Below, piece by piece: positions 25,915 to 33,637 of a stretch of DNA of 37,926 nt (positions are counted from its first letter, which is position 1; every line of letters starts with the position of its first letter). The notes under the pieces were generated by a model. The model was not told where the DNA came from and ran no database searches. It saw only the letters and a list, made by a program, of their open reading frames with translations. Made by a program: the position numbers and the translations under genes. The stretch comes from Nocardia thailandica NBRC 100428 (GTDB lineage: Bacteria; Actinomycetota; Actinomycetes; Mycobacteriales; Mycobacteriaceae): NCBI RefSeq assembly GCF_000308795.1, contig NZ_BAGK01000195.1, positions 1 to 37,926 of the forward strand, in the 5' to 3' direction.

Positions 25915-26145
25915 GCCCAGGTTTTCGCGCACCCTCCGAAACTTGTTAACCGACGTAATTGTCTCGATGAAGTAACGAAGTCGGTTCCGCCGCAAGCACT
26001 TCCGAGGCGAGCCGGCGGTGCCCCCTCGGGCCGGAAACCGACCGGCCGCCGGTCCGATTCCCCGCCCGCGAATCCACAGAGATCTCACAACCCCGGCGCG
26101 CCCGGACGCGGTAGCGTTTACTTCGCTTGACGAAAGGACCGCACG
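25915..26145. promoter_or_regulatory. Divergent intergenic region between exported protein and His-rich membrane protein
   Basis: The 231 bp contain no gene. GC is lower around 25940-25990. TAGCGT at 26112-26117 is a candidate -10 for the right-hand gene, with GAAAGGA (26132-26138) as its ribosome site. A GTTAAC palindrome near 25946 may belong to the left-hand promoter. Confidence 0.4.
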
Positions 26146-27303
26146 ATGGCCGGCACGCGCAACGGATACCTGCTGATCGGTGGGGCGGCCTCGATCGGTG
26201 CGGGGGCGCTGCACCTGTTCGCGGCGGGCCTGCACACCGAGCACGCCACCCTGGCGCGGCTGATGGTCGTGCTCGCGGCGCTGCAGTGCGCGGCCGGGGC
26301 GCTGGCCCTGGCGAGCGGCCGGCGGATCGTGCCCGCGACGGTGATCGCGGTCAACGCGTTCGCCGCCGTCGTGTGGGTCTACACCCGGTTCGCGGACGTG
26401 CCGTGGATCGACGGCCTGACCAAGGAGTCGCCGCAGTTCCTCGACACCGTGTGCGCGGCGCTGGGTGTGCTGGCCGTGGCGGGTGCGGCGGTCGCGCTGG
26501 TCCGGCCGTCGGCGCAGCTGCCCGTCGCGCGCGCCGGGATCGCCGCGACGGCGGCCGGTGTGCTGGCCGTGGCGGCCATGCTCAACGGCGTCAGCCATGT
26601 GCACAGCCACGGCGACGCGCACGCCCACGGCGACCAGGGCGCGCACGGCGATCACGGGGACCACGCGGCGGCCGCGAACTGGCCGCGGCCGTTCGATCCG
26701 GCCGCGCCGATCGACGTGTCCGGTGTCCCCGGCGTGACGGCCGAGCAGCAGCAGCGGGCCACCGCGCTCATCCGCAGCGCCCTCGACAACCTGCCCGCGT
26801 TCGCCGACGTGACCTCGATCGGCGCCCTCGGCTTCCGCTCCATCGGCGACGCGGCCACCGGCTACGAGCACTACGTCAACACCGGCTACATCCGCGACGA
26901 CAACTTCCTCGACGCGAAGCACCCGGAGTCGCTGGTCTACAAGGTCGACGGCGCGAACCGCACGCTCGTCTCCGCCATGTACATCGCCAAGGGCAAGAAG
27001 ATCGACGACCCGGAGCTGGTGAACTACGGCGGCGCGCTCATGCAGTGGCACGTCCACGACAACCTGTGCTGGAAGGCCGGCGACAACGGGCCGCAGGTGG
27101 CCGGGGTGACCGACGCGCAGGGCAACTGCCCGCCGAATTCGATCAACCCCGGCTCCGGCAATCCGATGGTGCACGTGTGGATCGCCGCCCACCAGTGCGG
27201 CCCGTTCGCCGCGCTCGAGGGCCACGGTGCGGGCCAGGCGGCCTCGGCCGACGGCCGCCGCGCCGACACCTGCTCGCACGACCACGCGGGCGGACACCGC
27301 TGA
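26146..27303 (+). CDS. His-rich membrane protein, possibly metal-binding
   Basis: A 385-residue protein. The first about 150 residues contain four hydrophobic segments (residues about 8-30, 36-58, 62-80 and 105-120, with another near 130-147). Directly after comes a His-rich tract (151-173) with eight histidines in 23 residues, in a pattern HVHSHGDAHAHG. The rest is a soluble, probably extracytoplasmic domain with MQWHVHDNLCW, VHVWIAAHQCGPF and a His/Asp tail (TCSHDHAGGHR). Clusters of His, Asp and Cys suggest divalent-metal binding; function is unknown and I cannot name the family. GAAAGGA precedes the ATG by seven nucleotides. The stop lies in the left arm of the hairpin at 27299-27330. Confidence 0.75.
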   Translation: MAGTRNGYLLIGGAASIGAGALHLFAAGLHTEHATLARLMVVLAALQCAAGALALASGRRIVPATVIAVNAFAAVVWVYTRFADVPWIDGLTKESPQFLDTVCAALGVLAVAGAAVALVRPSAQLPVARAGIAATAAGVLAVAAMLNGVSHVHSHGDAHAHGDQGAHGDHGDHAAAANWPRPFDPAAPIDVSGVPGVTAEQQQRATALIRSALDNLPAFADVTSIGALGFRSIGDAATGYEHYVNTGYIRDDNFLDAKHPESLVYKVDGANRTLVSAMYIAKGKKIDDPELVNYGGALMQWHVHDNLCWKAGDNGPQVAGVTDAQGNCPPNSINPGSGNPMVHVWIAAHQCGPFAALEGHGAGQAASADGRRADTCSHDHAGGHR

Positions 27304-27330
27304 TCCGGACCGGAACAGGACCGGATCAGC
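27299..27330. terminator. Shared bidirectional hairpin holding both stop codons
   Basis: GCTGATCCGG (27299-27308) and CCGGATCAGC (27321-27330) form a perfect 10-bp stem with a 12-nt loop. The TGA of the right-facing gene is in the left arm and the TGA of the left-facing gene (27326-27328) is in the right arm. A terminator for both directions is the simplest reading. Confidence 0.65.
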
Positions 27331-27712
27331 CCGCCTGCTCGGCCCAGTCCAGCACCTGCACGATCACCCCGTTGCCGTCGGCGACCTGGAACAACCGCTC
27401 GCCCCACGGCTGCGCGGTGAGCGGCAGCGTGAACTCCACGCCCGCCGCCCGCAGCCGCGCCTCCTCGGCCGCCGCGTCGGCGACGGTGAAGGCGAGCACC
27501 ACGCCGCGCGAGGCCACGTCCCGCTGATCCTCCGGCAGCACCTCGAGCCCGAGCCGGTGGATCGCCACCCCCACCCCGCCGCCGGGGTGGGTGACGGAGA
27601 CGAACCCGTCCGCCGCGATGGCCTCGACGTACCCGAAGTGCTCGATCAGGAAGCGCGCGGTCACCGCCACGTCGGCCACCGTCAACGACACCGTGCTGTC
27701 CACGATCTGCAT
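27326..27712 (-). CDS. VOC (glyoxalase/bleomycin resistance) family protein
   Basis: A 128-residue protein of the vicinal-oxygen-chelate fold with two beta-alpha-beta-beta-beta repeats: VDSTVSLTVADVAVTARFLIEHFG at the start and GVEFTLPLTAQPWGERLFQVADGNGVIVQVLDW at the end. These proteins bind small ligands or metals for isomerisation, dioxygenation or drug sequestration; which applies is unknown. I choose the ATG at 27712 because GGAGGAGG lies about five nucleotides upstream; an in-frame start at 27760 lacks such a site. It lies 121 bp downstream of the TipA-like MerR gene on the same strand, so regulation by that protein is possible but unproven. Confidence 0.85.
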   Translation of the reverse strand: MQIVDSTVSLTVADVAVTARFLIEHFGYVEAIAADGFVSVTHPGGGVGVAIHRLGLEVLPEDQRDVASRGVVLAFTVADAAAEEARLRAAGVEFTLPLTAQPWGERLFQVADGNGVIVQVLDWAEQAG

Positions 27713-27833
27713 GAGTTCCTCCTCCGGGCGACGCCCGTCCGCATCAACTACGTACACCATACGAAGTTTCGGAACGCCCGCAAGGGCCGATCTGTTCCGG
27801 CGGATGCCCGGCGACGCTCCCCCGCCGGGGCGA

Positions 27834-28592
27834 TCACTCCGGCAGGCGGGCGTCGGCGTAGGCGGCGAAGGCGTCGCGGTAGTACTCGGCCAGGCCGACG
27901 GCGATGCGCTCGTAGTTGACCTTGAAGCGCTCGTCGTCGACGTACATCTGGCCGAGGCACTTGAACGCCTCCCGGGTCGGGGTCCAGAACCGGGCGATCC
28001 CCTGGTAGGTCTGCTCGGTCTCGGCCAGCACCGCCGGGTCGTCGACGGGCGTGCCCGCGGCCATGAACTCGGCCATGCGGATCATGGCGGCGGTCATCTC
28101 GCGCTGCATGCGCTCGATGTCCTCCGGGGTCATGGCCGCGGTGCGGCGCTGCGACTCGGCGAACTCCTCGGGCCAGCGCTGGGCGGCCTCCTCGTCGTAC
28201 TGGGTCTGGTCGAAGCCGGCGAACAGGTTCTCCGGGCGGTTGATCTTCACGGTCATCTCCGTGCTCCCTTCGAGTTCGGTGATGGTGGCGGCCACGGTCT
28301 CGGCCATGCGACCGAGCCGGTCGCTCTCCTCGAGCAGCCGCGCGTGCTGGCGCTTGAGCGCGAGCAACGTGTCGGGCTCGGAGTCGACCGCCTCCGCGAT
28401 CTCGGCCAGACCGAGGCCGAGCTCGCGCAGCACGAGGATCTGCTGCAGGCGCAGCAGCTGTTCCTCCTCGTAGTAGCGGTAGCCGTTGGTGCCCACGTAG
28501 GCGGGCGTGAGCAACCCGATGTCGTCGTAGTGCCGCAGGGTGCGGGCGGTGACGCCCGACATCTTCGCCACTTCCGCGATCGAGTAGCTCAT
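27834..28592 (-). CDS. MerR-family regulator with TipAS antibiotic-binding domain
   Basis: A 252-residue regulator. The N-terminal winged HTH (YSIAEVAKMSGVTARTLRHYDDIGLL, then GYRYY) and the coiled-coil dimerisation helix are typical of MerR. The C-terminal about 130 residues (from the TVKINRPENLFAGFDQ region to YYRDAFAAYA) match TipAS, including a conserved Cys in EAFKCLG. TipAL of Streptomyces lividans binds thiopeptides through this Cys and activates its own promoter. The ATG at 28592 is preferred over one at 28607 because GAGGGGAG sits just upstream. An in-frame internal ATG near residue 115 (TVKINR) is preceded by a GGGAG-like sequence, so a short TipAS-only form may be made as in Streptomyces. 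Confidence 0.9.
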   Translation of the reverse strand: MSYSIAEVAKMSGVTARTLRHYDDIGLLTPAYVGTNGYRYYEEEQLLRLQQILVLRELGLGLAEIAEAVDSEPDTLLALKRQHARLLEESDRLGRMAETVAATITELEGSTEMTVKINRPENLFAGFDQTQYDEEAAQRWPEEFAESQRRTAAMTPEDIERMQREMTAAMIRMAEFMAAGTPVDDPAVLAETEQTYQGIARFWTPTREAFKCLGQMYVDDERFKVNYERIAVGLAEYYRDAFAAYADARLPE

Positions 28593-28638
28593 GGCCGCTC
28601 CCCTCACTTCCGGGCCGGTCCGTCCGGCCTCGTCATCG

Positions 28639-28669
28639 ACGGTAGAAGTTGCCGTAACGACAAGGTCAA
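28639..28669 (-). promoter_or_regulatory. MerR-type promoter and operator of the TipA-like gene
   Basis: On the minus strand TTGACC (28669-28664), a 19-nt spacer and TACCGT (28644-28639). The spacer contains a near-palindrome of 15 bp (plus strand 28649-28663, TTGCCGTAACGACAA). A 19-bp spacer is the MerR-family signature, so self-activation by the TipA-like protein is likely. Transcription would begin about 40 nt before the ATG. Confidence 0.75.
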
Positions 28670-28694
28670 GTGTTCACCCCCGGGCGGTTCCGGG

Positions 28695-29696
28695 TCAGGC
28701 GGGCACTCCGGCACGGCGGCGCCGCACGGCCAGCGCGGCCTCCTCGGCGACGAGGTCGGCGTTGATCTGCGCGCCCGCCGCGGCGCCCGCCGCCGCGGCC
28801 GCGCCGACCTGGGCGGACGGGTCGGTGACATTGCCCGCCGCCCAGACGCCGTCGACGGACGTGCGCCCGGTCGGGTCGGCGGGGACGTGCTCGCCGATGC
28901 CCATCGGGTGCTCGACCGGCGCGAGGCCGAGGTCGGCGAGGAAACCCGCGCGGGCGTTCATGCGGGGACCCACCGCGACGGCGTCGCGCGCGACGACGGT
29001 GCCGTCCGCCAGCCGCACCCCGGTGACCGCGTCGCCGCCGGTGACGATCTCGGTCACCTCGTCCGGCACGACGCGCACGCCGCGGGCCAGCAGCTTCTCG
29101 GTGTCCTCGCCGGGCAGCTCGGCGCCGCGGGTGAACAGCACGACATCGTCGGTGAGCTGCCGGAACAGCAGGGTCTGGTGCACCGACATGGGCCCGGTGC
29201 CCAGCACGCCGACCCGCCGGTCGCGCACCTCCCAGCCGTGGCAGTAGGGGCAGTGCAGCACGCCCCGGCCCCACTGCTCGCGCAGGCCGGGGAGGTCGGG
29301 CAGGTCGTCGGCCAGTCCCGAGGCCAGCAGCAGGCGGCGGGCGCGGGTCACCCGGCCGTCGGCGAGTTCGACCTCGAATCGCAGGTCGGTGACCACGGTC
29401 GCGTCGGCGACCGGCGCGGCCACCGCGGCGTCCGGCCCGAGCGGCCGCACGGCGACCACCTCGCCGGACAGGACGACGCCGCCGTAGCTCTCGACCTCCG
29501 CGCGGCCGAGGGCCAGCAGTTCGCCGGGCGGCATCCCCTCCCGGCCGAGCAGCCCGTGCACCCCGTCGGCGGGCGCGTTGCGCGGGCTGCCGGAGTCGAT
29601 CACCAGCACCGAGCGGCGGGAGCGCGCGAGCATGAGCGCGCCGTTCAGGCCGGCCGCGCCACCACCGAGAATCACCACGTCATAGTTGTCGTCCAT
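28695..29696 (-). CDS. Thioredoxin-reductase-like FAD/NAD(P)H flavoprotein
   Basis: A 333-residue protein with an N-terminal FAD motif (VVILGGGAAGLNGALML) and a second dinucleotide motif (VGVLGTGPMS). Between them is a CPYCHG active-site pair in the place where thioredoxin reductases have C-x-x-C. The C-terminal GVWAAGNVTD fits the FAD-contact segment. It therefore should reduce a disulfide-type or small substrate with NAD(P)H; the partner is not known, and no thioredoxin gene is adjacent. It is read divergently from the XRE-cupin gene across 68 bp with shared half-sites, so control by that regulator is likely. Confidence 0.87.
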   Translation of the reverse strand: MDDNYDVVILGGGAAGLNGALMLARSRRSVLVIDSGSPRNAPADGVHGLLGREGMPPGELLALGRAEVESYGGVVLSGEVVAVRPLGPDAAVAAPVADATVVTDLRFEVELADGRVTRARRLLLASGLADDLPDLPGLREQWGRGVLHCPYCHGWEVRDRRVGVLGTGPMSVHQTLLFRQLTDDVVLFTRGAELPGEDTEKLLARGVRVVPDEVTEIVTGGDAVTGVRLADGTVVARDAVAVGPRMNARAGFLADLGLAPVEHPMGIGEHVPADPTGRTSVDGVWAAGNVTDPSAQVGAAAAAGAAAGAQINADLVAEEAALAVRRRRAGVPA

Positions 29697-29728
29697 GCCG
29701 ACCAGGGTGCCGCACGATCCGCAATAGT

Positions 29729-29755
29729 GGCAATCTTATTTGCCGCTATGGCAAA
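29729..29755. promoter_or_regulatory. Three-part operator between flavoprotein and XRE-cupin genes
   Basis: Three half-sites occur in series: GGCAA (29729-29733), TTGCC (29740-29744) and GGCAA (29750-29754), spaced by six and five nucleotides. The last two extend to a perfect six-bp palindrome, TTTGCC-N5-GGCAAA (29739-29755). The last half-site ends 10 bp before the regulator's ATG. Binding here would repress both divergent promoters (inference). Confidence 0.65.
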
Positions 29756-29764
29756 CTGGGCGGT

Positions 29765-30349
29765 ATGGACGACCTGCTACGCACCCTCGACGCGGTCGGC
29801 CCCCGGCTGCGCGCGCTCCGCGGCGAGCGCGACCGCACCCTCGCCGACCTGGCCGCCGAGACCGGCATCTCGGTGAGCACGCTCTCGCGCCTGGAATCCG
29901 GCGACCGCAAACCCACCCTGGAACTGCTGCTCCCCCTGGCCAAGGCCTACGGGGTGACCCTCGACGAGCTCGTGGACGCGCCCCAGACCGGCGACCCGCG
30001 CATCCACATGCGCCCGATCGTCACCAAGCACGGCTTCACCATGCTGCCGCTGACCAGACGGGCGGGCGGCATCCAGGCGTTCAAGATCGTCATCCCGGCC
30101 GGCGGCGACCGCACCACCCCCGACCCGCAGGTCCACGAGGGCTACGAGTGGCTCTACGTGCTCAACGGCCGGCTGCGACTCGTGCTCGGCGACAACGACA
30201 TCGTGCTCACGCCCGGCGAGGCCGCCGAGTTCGACACCCACGTCCCGCACTGGTTCGGGTCCGCCGACGGCAAGGCGGTGGAGTTCCTCAGCCTGTTCGG
30301 CAAGCAGGGCGAACGCGCCCACGTGCGGGCCCGTCCGCGCGGGCACTGA
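29765..30349 (+). CDS. XRE-family regulator with C-terminal cupin domain
   Basis: A 194-residue two-domain regulator. The N-terminal HTH_XRE (LRALRGERDRTLADLAAETGISVSTLSRLESGDRKPTL, about residues 15-55) precedes a cupin_2 domain with the metal-site pattern around VHEGYEWLYVLNG and the later HVPHWF histidines. Such regulators sense small molecules through the cupin and often repress adjacent metabolic genes. It lies back to back with the flavoprotein and carries the operator described just upstream of its start, so negative autoregulation is likely. It is convergent with the EamA transporter gene, about 20 bp apart. No strong Shine-Dalgarno site is visible. Confidence 0.88.
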   Translation: MDDLLRTLDAVGPRLRALRGERDRTLADLAAETGISVSTLSRLESGDRKPTLELLLPLAKAYGVTLDELVDAPQTGDPRIHMRPIVTKHGFTMLPLTRRAGGIQAFKIVIPAGGDRTTPDPQVHEGYEWLYVLNGRLRLVLGDNDIVLTPGEAAEFDTHVPHWFGSADGKAVEFLSLFGKQGERAHVRARPRGH

Positions 30350-30370
30350 CGGGGCCGAACCGGCGGCGGC

Positions 30371-31300
30371 TCAGGCGGGTTCGGGCTCGGGTTCGGGCTC
30401 CTCGGCGTACACCGTCCGCCAGCGGGCGAGCGCGACACCGGCGACCAGCACCACGCCGCCGAGGCACTGGATCGGCGCGATGGTCTCGCCGAGCAGCCAC
30501 CACGCGGCGAGGACCGCGAAGACGACCTCGCTGAGCAGGATCACCGACGACAGCGTCGAGCCGAGGGCGGCGACCGCGGCGACGCCGGTCAGATACGCCA
30601 GCGCGGTCGCCACGACCGCCAGCGGCAGATAGGCCGCCCACCAGGGCATTTCGTGCGCGCGCAGCAGCACGTCGGCGCCGCTGACGGCGAACGGCACGAG
30701 GCCGGCCGCCGCGAGCGTGCCGACCAGCCCCGCCCCGACGAGCAACCCGGTCACCGTGAAGACCAGCGGGTCGGCGTCCTCCTCCCCGCTGGACAGCAGG
30801 AAGAAGCCCACCTGCCCGACCATCGACGCGAACGCCCACCCCACGCCGACCGGGTCCAGGTCGGCGCTGCCGAAGGGGTCGATCACCAGCACCGCGCCGC
30901 CGATGGCCAGCGCCGCGCCGACCAGCGTCGCGGGCGGCTGCGGGATCCGGCGCACGAACCGCTCCCACCCGATCACCACGACCGGCGCCAGGAACTGGAT
31001 CATCAGCGTCACGCCCACCGGCATGCGCGCCAGCGACAGGAAGAACGCGGTCTGGGCCAGGGCGACAGCGAACACGCCGTACCAGAGCGCCGCGCGGCCG
31101 GGCCACGACCAGGGCCGTCCCAGCGCCACCGCGACCAGGGTCAGCACCGCCGCCGCCCCCGCGCACCGCAGCACCGAGGCCGCGCCCGCGGTCCAGCCCG
31201 CGCTCATCAGCGCCTTGGCGAGCGGACCGGAGAAACCGAAACAGAACGCGGAGGCGACCGGCAGCGCCAGGGCTACGGCGGGCCGAGCGGTGGACGTCAT
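30371..31300 (-). CDS. EamA/DMT-superfamily transporter
   Basis: A 309-residue membrane protein with about ten hydrophobic helices in two EamA repeats, for example ALALPVASAFCFGFSGPLAKAL at the start and SSVILLSEVVFAVLAAWWLLGETIAPIQCLGGVVLV near the end. The ELVVFA..W...GE..T segment is the family hallmark. DMT transporters of this kind export metabolites or amino-acid-like compounds; the substrate is unknown. The C-terminus ends in an EPEPEPEP-type run. The ATG at 31300 is preferred to an upstream in-frame start at 31369, which would add a non-membrane Arg-rich stretch. The TetR gene lies about 99 bp upstream on the same strand. Confidence 0.88.
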   Translation of the reverse strand: MTSTARPAVALALPVASAFCFGFSGPLAKALMSAGWTAGAASVLRCAGAAAVLTLVAVALGRPWSWPGRAALWYGVFAVALAQTAFFLSLARMPVGVTLMIQFLAPVVVIGWERFVRRIPQPPATLVGAALAIGGAVLVIDPFGSADLDPVGVGWAFASMVGQVGFFLLSSGEEDADPLVFTVTGLLVGAGLVGTLAAAGLVPFAVSGADVLLRAHEMPWWAAYLPLAVVATALAYLTGVAAVAALGSTLSSVILLSEVVFAVLAAWWLLGETIAPIQCLGGVVLVAGVALARWRTVYAEEPEPEPEPA

Positions 31301-31399
31301 CGCACCATCATGACCGGCCGCCGGGCGTCGGGCCGCACCGCGCGGGCGCCGGGAACCGCCGGCTCGCACAGCGGCGCCGGGCGCGATCCGGCCGAACCG

Positions 31400-32026
31400 T
31401 CAGTCGCGCAGGGCGGCGATGAGCGCGGGGCTCAGGGCGAGGGCGGGCAGCGATTCGACCAGGAGGTCGACCAGGGCCTCGCGGCTGATCGGCTTGTCGG
31501 CCATCCAGGTCAGGATGGTCTCCTCGACGAACGCGATCCAGCCGCGCACGGCCAGGGTGAGGCGGGCCAGGTCCGGGTCGTCGGGCGGCAGCGGGAGTTC
31601 GGCGACGATCATGTCGGCGATGGCGCCGCGGGTGGTGTCCACGAGCCGGGCGACGTCGGGGGTGATGCTGGCCGGGCCGCGCAGGACCGAACGGTAGGAC
31701 GCGGAGTGCTCGGTGACGTAGTCGACGAAGCGTTCGATCGAGTCGCGCAGCATGTCGAACAGGGACAGTTCGCGATCGGGCGCGATGGCGGCGAAGAACT
31801 CCGCCCCGACGAACAACGCGATCGCCTCGTGGAACTCCTGCTTGGAGGCGAAGTAGTGGAACAGCAGGCCGCGCGAGATGCCGGCCTGCTTGGCGATGTC
31901 GTCGACCGAGATCTCCTCCAGGGGACGGTCGGCGAGCATGTCGGCGCCGAGGGTGATCAGCTGCTGCCTGCGCTCGGCGGGACTCAGCCGGACCCGCTTG
32001 GCCGTACCGGCACTCTTGCTACTCAC
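31400..32026 (-). CDS. TetR/AcrR-family transcriptional regulator
   Basis: A 208-residue regulator with a TetR HTH (SPAERRQQLITLGADMLADRPLEEISVDDIAKQAGISRGLLFHYFASKQEF, about residues 15-65) and a helical ligand-binding domain of about 140 residues. It starts with GTG; TAGGAT six nucleotides upstream makes a leaderless transcript likely. Its start is 10 bp from the 21-bp near-palindrome at 32036-32056, which lies between this gene and the monooxygenase promoter. It should repress itself and the monooxygenase operon; ligand unknown, perhaps a ketone, fatty acid or sterol-like lipid (inference from the operon). Confidence 0.9.
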   Translation of the reverse strand: MSSKSAGTAKRVRLSPAERRQQLITLGADMLADRPLEEISVDDIAKQAGISRGLLFHYFASKQEFHEAIALFVGAEFFAAIAPDRELSLFDMLRDSIERFVDYVTEHSASYRSVLRGPASITPDVARLVDTTRGAIADMIVAELPLPPDDPDLARLTLAVRGWIAFVEETILTWMADKPISREALVDLLVESLPALALSPALIAALRD

Positions 32027-32032
32027 GGCACC

Positions 32033-32038
32033 ATCCTA
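32033..32038 (-). promoter_or_regulatory. -10 hexamer of the TetR gene
   Basis: TAGGAT on the minus strand ends six nucleotides before the GTG start at 32026, so the transcript is probably leaderless. It overlaps the left arm of the operator at 32036-32056. Confidence 0.4.
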
Positions 32039-32056
32039 CTGAACTGGATTCAATAG
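32036..32056. promoter_or_regulatory. Probable TetR operator (21-bp near-palindrome)
   Basis: CTACTGAA-CTGGA-TTCAATAG has seven of eight paired positions across a 5-nt centre; the one mismatch is C39 with A53. It lies 10 bp before the regulator start and 3 bp before the -35 of the monooxygenase promoter, the usual place for a TetR site controlling a divergent pair. Confidence 0.6.
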
Positions 32057-32059
32057 CTG

Positions 32060-32088
32060 TTGACTACGACTCAATAAGCCCATAGTAT
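32060..32088 (+). promoter_or_regulatory. Near-consensus promoter of the monooxygenase operon (leaderless)
   Basis: TTGACT (32060-32065), a 17-nt spacer and TAGTAT (32083-32088). The -10 ends seven nucleotides before the ATG at 32096. The upstream ATG at 32087 overlaps the -10, so it cannot be the translation start of a transcript from this promoter. Confidence 0.65.
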
Positions 32089-32095
32089 GCATTAC

Positions 32096-33637
32096 ATGAG
32101 TCGCAAGGTTACAGACAAAGTCGTCGACGCCCCGGCCGCCCGGCACTACCCGACGGTCATCGTCGGCAGTGGTTTCGCGGGCCTCGGCATGGCCATCCGG
32201 CTGAGTCAGCAGGGACGCTCCGATTTCATCGTGCTCGAGCGCGGTGACGACGTCGGCGGCACCTGGCGCGACAACACCTACCCCGGCGCCGCGTGCGACG
32301 TGCCCTCGCACCTGTACTCGTATTCGTTCGCGCCCAACCCCGACTGGTCCCGCTCGTTCTCCCGCCAGGGCGAGATCCAGGCCTACATCCGCGGCGTCGC
32401 GGAGAAGTACGACGTCCTCGACAAGCACCTGTTCGGCTGCGACGTGCTCGGCATGCGCTGGAACGCCGAGACCGCGCGCTGGGAGATCACCACCAGCAAG
32501 GGCGATTTCACCGCCGACACCGTGGTCTCCGCGGTCGGCGCGCTCTGCGAGCCCTCGCTCCCCGACATCAAGGGCATCAACGACTTCGAGGGCGAGATCT
32601 TCCACTCCGCGCGCTGGGATCACGACGTGGAGCTGGAGGGCAAGCGCGTCGCGGTCATCGGCACCGGCGCCTCGGCCATCCAGATCGTGCCCGCCATCGT
32701 CGGCAAGGTCGCCCACCTCGACCTCTACCAGCGCACCGCGCCGTGGCTGCTGCCGCGGATGGACCGCCCGTACTTCCTGCCCGAGCGGCTCGCCTTCAAG
32801 TACGTGCCTGCCGTGCAGCGGCTGTCCCGCGCGGCCATCTACGCCGCCCGCGAGACCCAGGTCGTCGGGCTGGCCAAGTACCCGGCGCTGATGAAGATCT
32901 TCGAGACGCTCTCGCGCGGCAAGCTGCTGGTCGAGGTCCGTGACCCGGTCAAGCGCGCCAAGGTCACCCCGGACTACCGCATCGGCTGCAAGCGCATGCT
33001 GATCTCCAACGAGTACTACCCGGCCATCGACCGCGACAATGTCGAGGTGGTCACCGAGGGCATCGCCGAAGTCAAGGCGAACTCGATCGTCACCAAGGAC
33101 GGCACCGAGCGCCCGATCGACGCGCTCATCGTCGCGACCGGCTTCCACGTCACCGACTCGCCTGCCTTCGAGACCATCGTCGGCCGCACCGGCCAGACGT
33201 TGTCGGAGCAGTTCGCCGAGGTCGGCCAGCGCGGCTACAAGGGCTCGGCCATCGACAACTTCCCGAACATGTTCTTCCTGCTCGGCCCCAACGTCGGCCT
33301 GGGCCACACCTCGATGGTGTACATGATCGAATCGCAGATCAACTACGTCGCCGATGCGCTGGACACCATCGACAAGCAGGGCCTGCGCACCGTCGAGGTC
33401 CGCAAGGACGTCGTCGATGCCTACAACGCCGAACTCCAGCGCAAGATGGCGAGCAGCGTGTGGATGACCGGCGGCTGCGCCAGCTGGTATCTCGACGCGC
33501 ACGGCAACAACACCACGCTGTGGCCCGACTTCACCTTCCAGTTCCGTAGGCTGACCAAGAATTTCGACGTCGCGGCCTACGAGACGACCTCTTCTACCGC
33601 CGACAACACCGAACGGAAAGTGGTGGCAGCACAGTGA
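32096..33637 (+). CDS. Baeyer-Villiger-type flavin monooxygenase
   Basis: A 513-residue flavoprotein with FAD motif GSGFAGLG (25-32), the Baeyer-Villiger fingerprint FEGEIFHSARW (164-174, F-x-G-x3-H-x3-W) and a second Rossmann motif GTGASAIQ (189-196). The family uses NADPH and O2 to oxidise ketones to esters or lactones, or to oxidise thioethers and amines. Order of neighbours (monooxygenase, SDR, esterase) is like the mymA operon of mycobacteria, where MymA is a flavin monooxygenase tied to cell-envelope lipids. The start is the ATG at 32096, because the promoter lies right before it; ATG 32087 is the alternative. Its stop overlaps the SDR start (GTGA). Confidence 0.92.
   Translation: MSRKVTDKVVDAPAARHYPTVIVGSGFAGLGMAIRLSQQGRSDFIVLERGDDVGGTWRDNTYPGAACDVPSHLYSYSFAPNPDWSRSFSRQGEIQAYIRGVAEKYDVLDKHLFGCDVLGMRWNAETARWEITTSKGDFTADTVVSAVGALCEPSLPDIKGINDFEGEIFHSARWDHDVELEGKRVAVIGTGASAIQIVPAIVGKVAHLDLYQRTAPWLLPRMDRPYFLPERLAFKYVPAVQRLSRAAIYAARETQVVGLAKYPALMKIFETLSRGKLLVEVRDPVKRAKVTPDYRIGCKRMLISNEYYPAIDRDNVEVVTEGIAEVKANSIVTKDGTERPIDALIVATGFHVTDSPAFETIVGRTGQTLSEQFAEVGQRGYKGSAIDNFPNMFFLLGPNVGLGHTSMVYMIESQINYVADALDTIDKQGLRTVEVRKDVVDAYNAELQRKMASSVWMTGGCASWYLDAHGNNTTLWPDFTFQFRRLTKNFDVAAYETTSSTADNTERKVVAAQ

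Noticed and set aside
32087..32095. ATG at 32087 as start of the monooxygenase
   Set aside because: It overlaps the likely -10 hexamer, so a transcript from that promoter cannot contain it.
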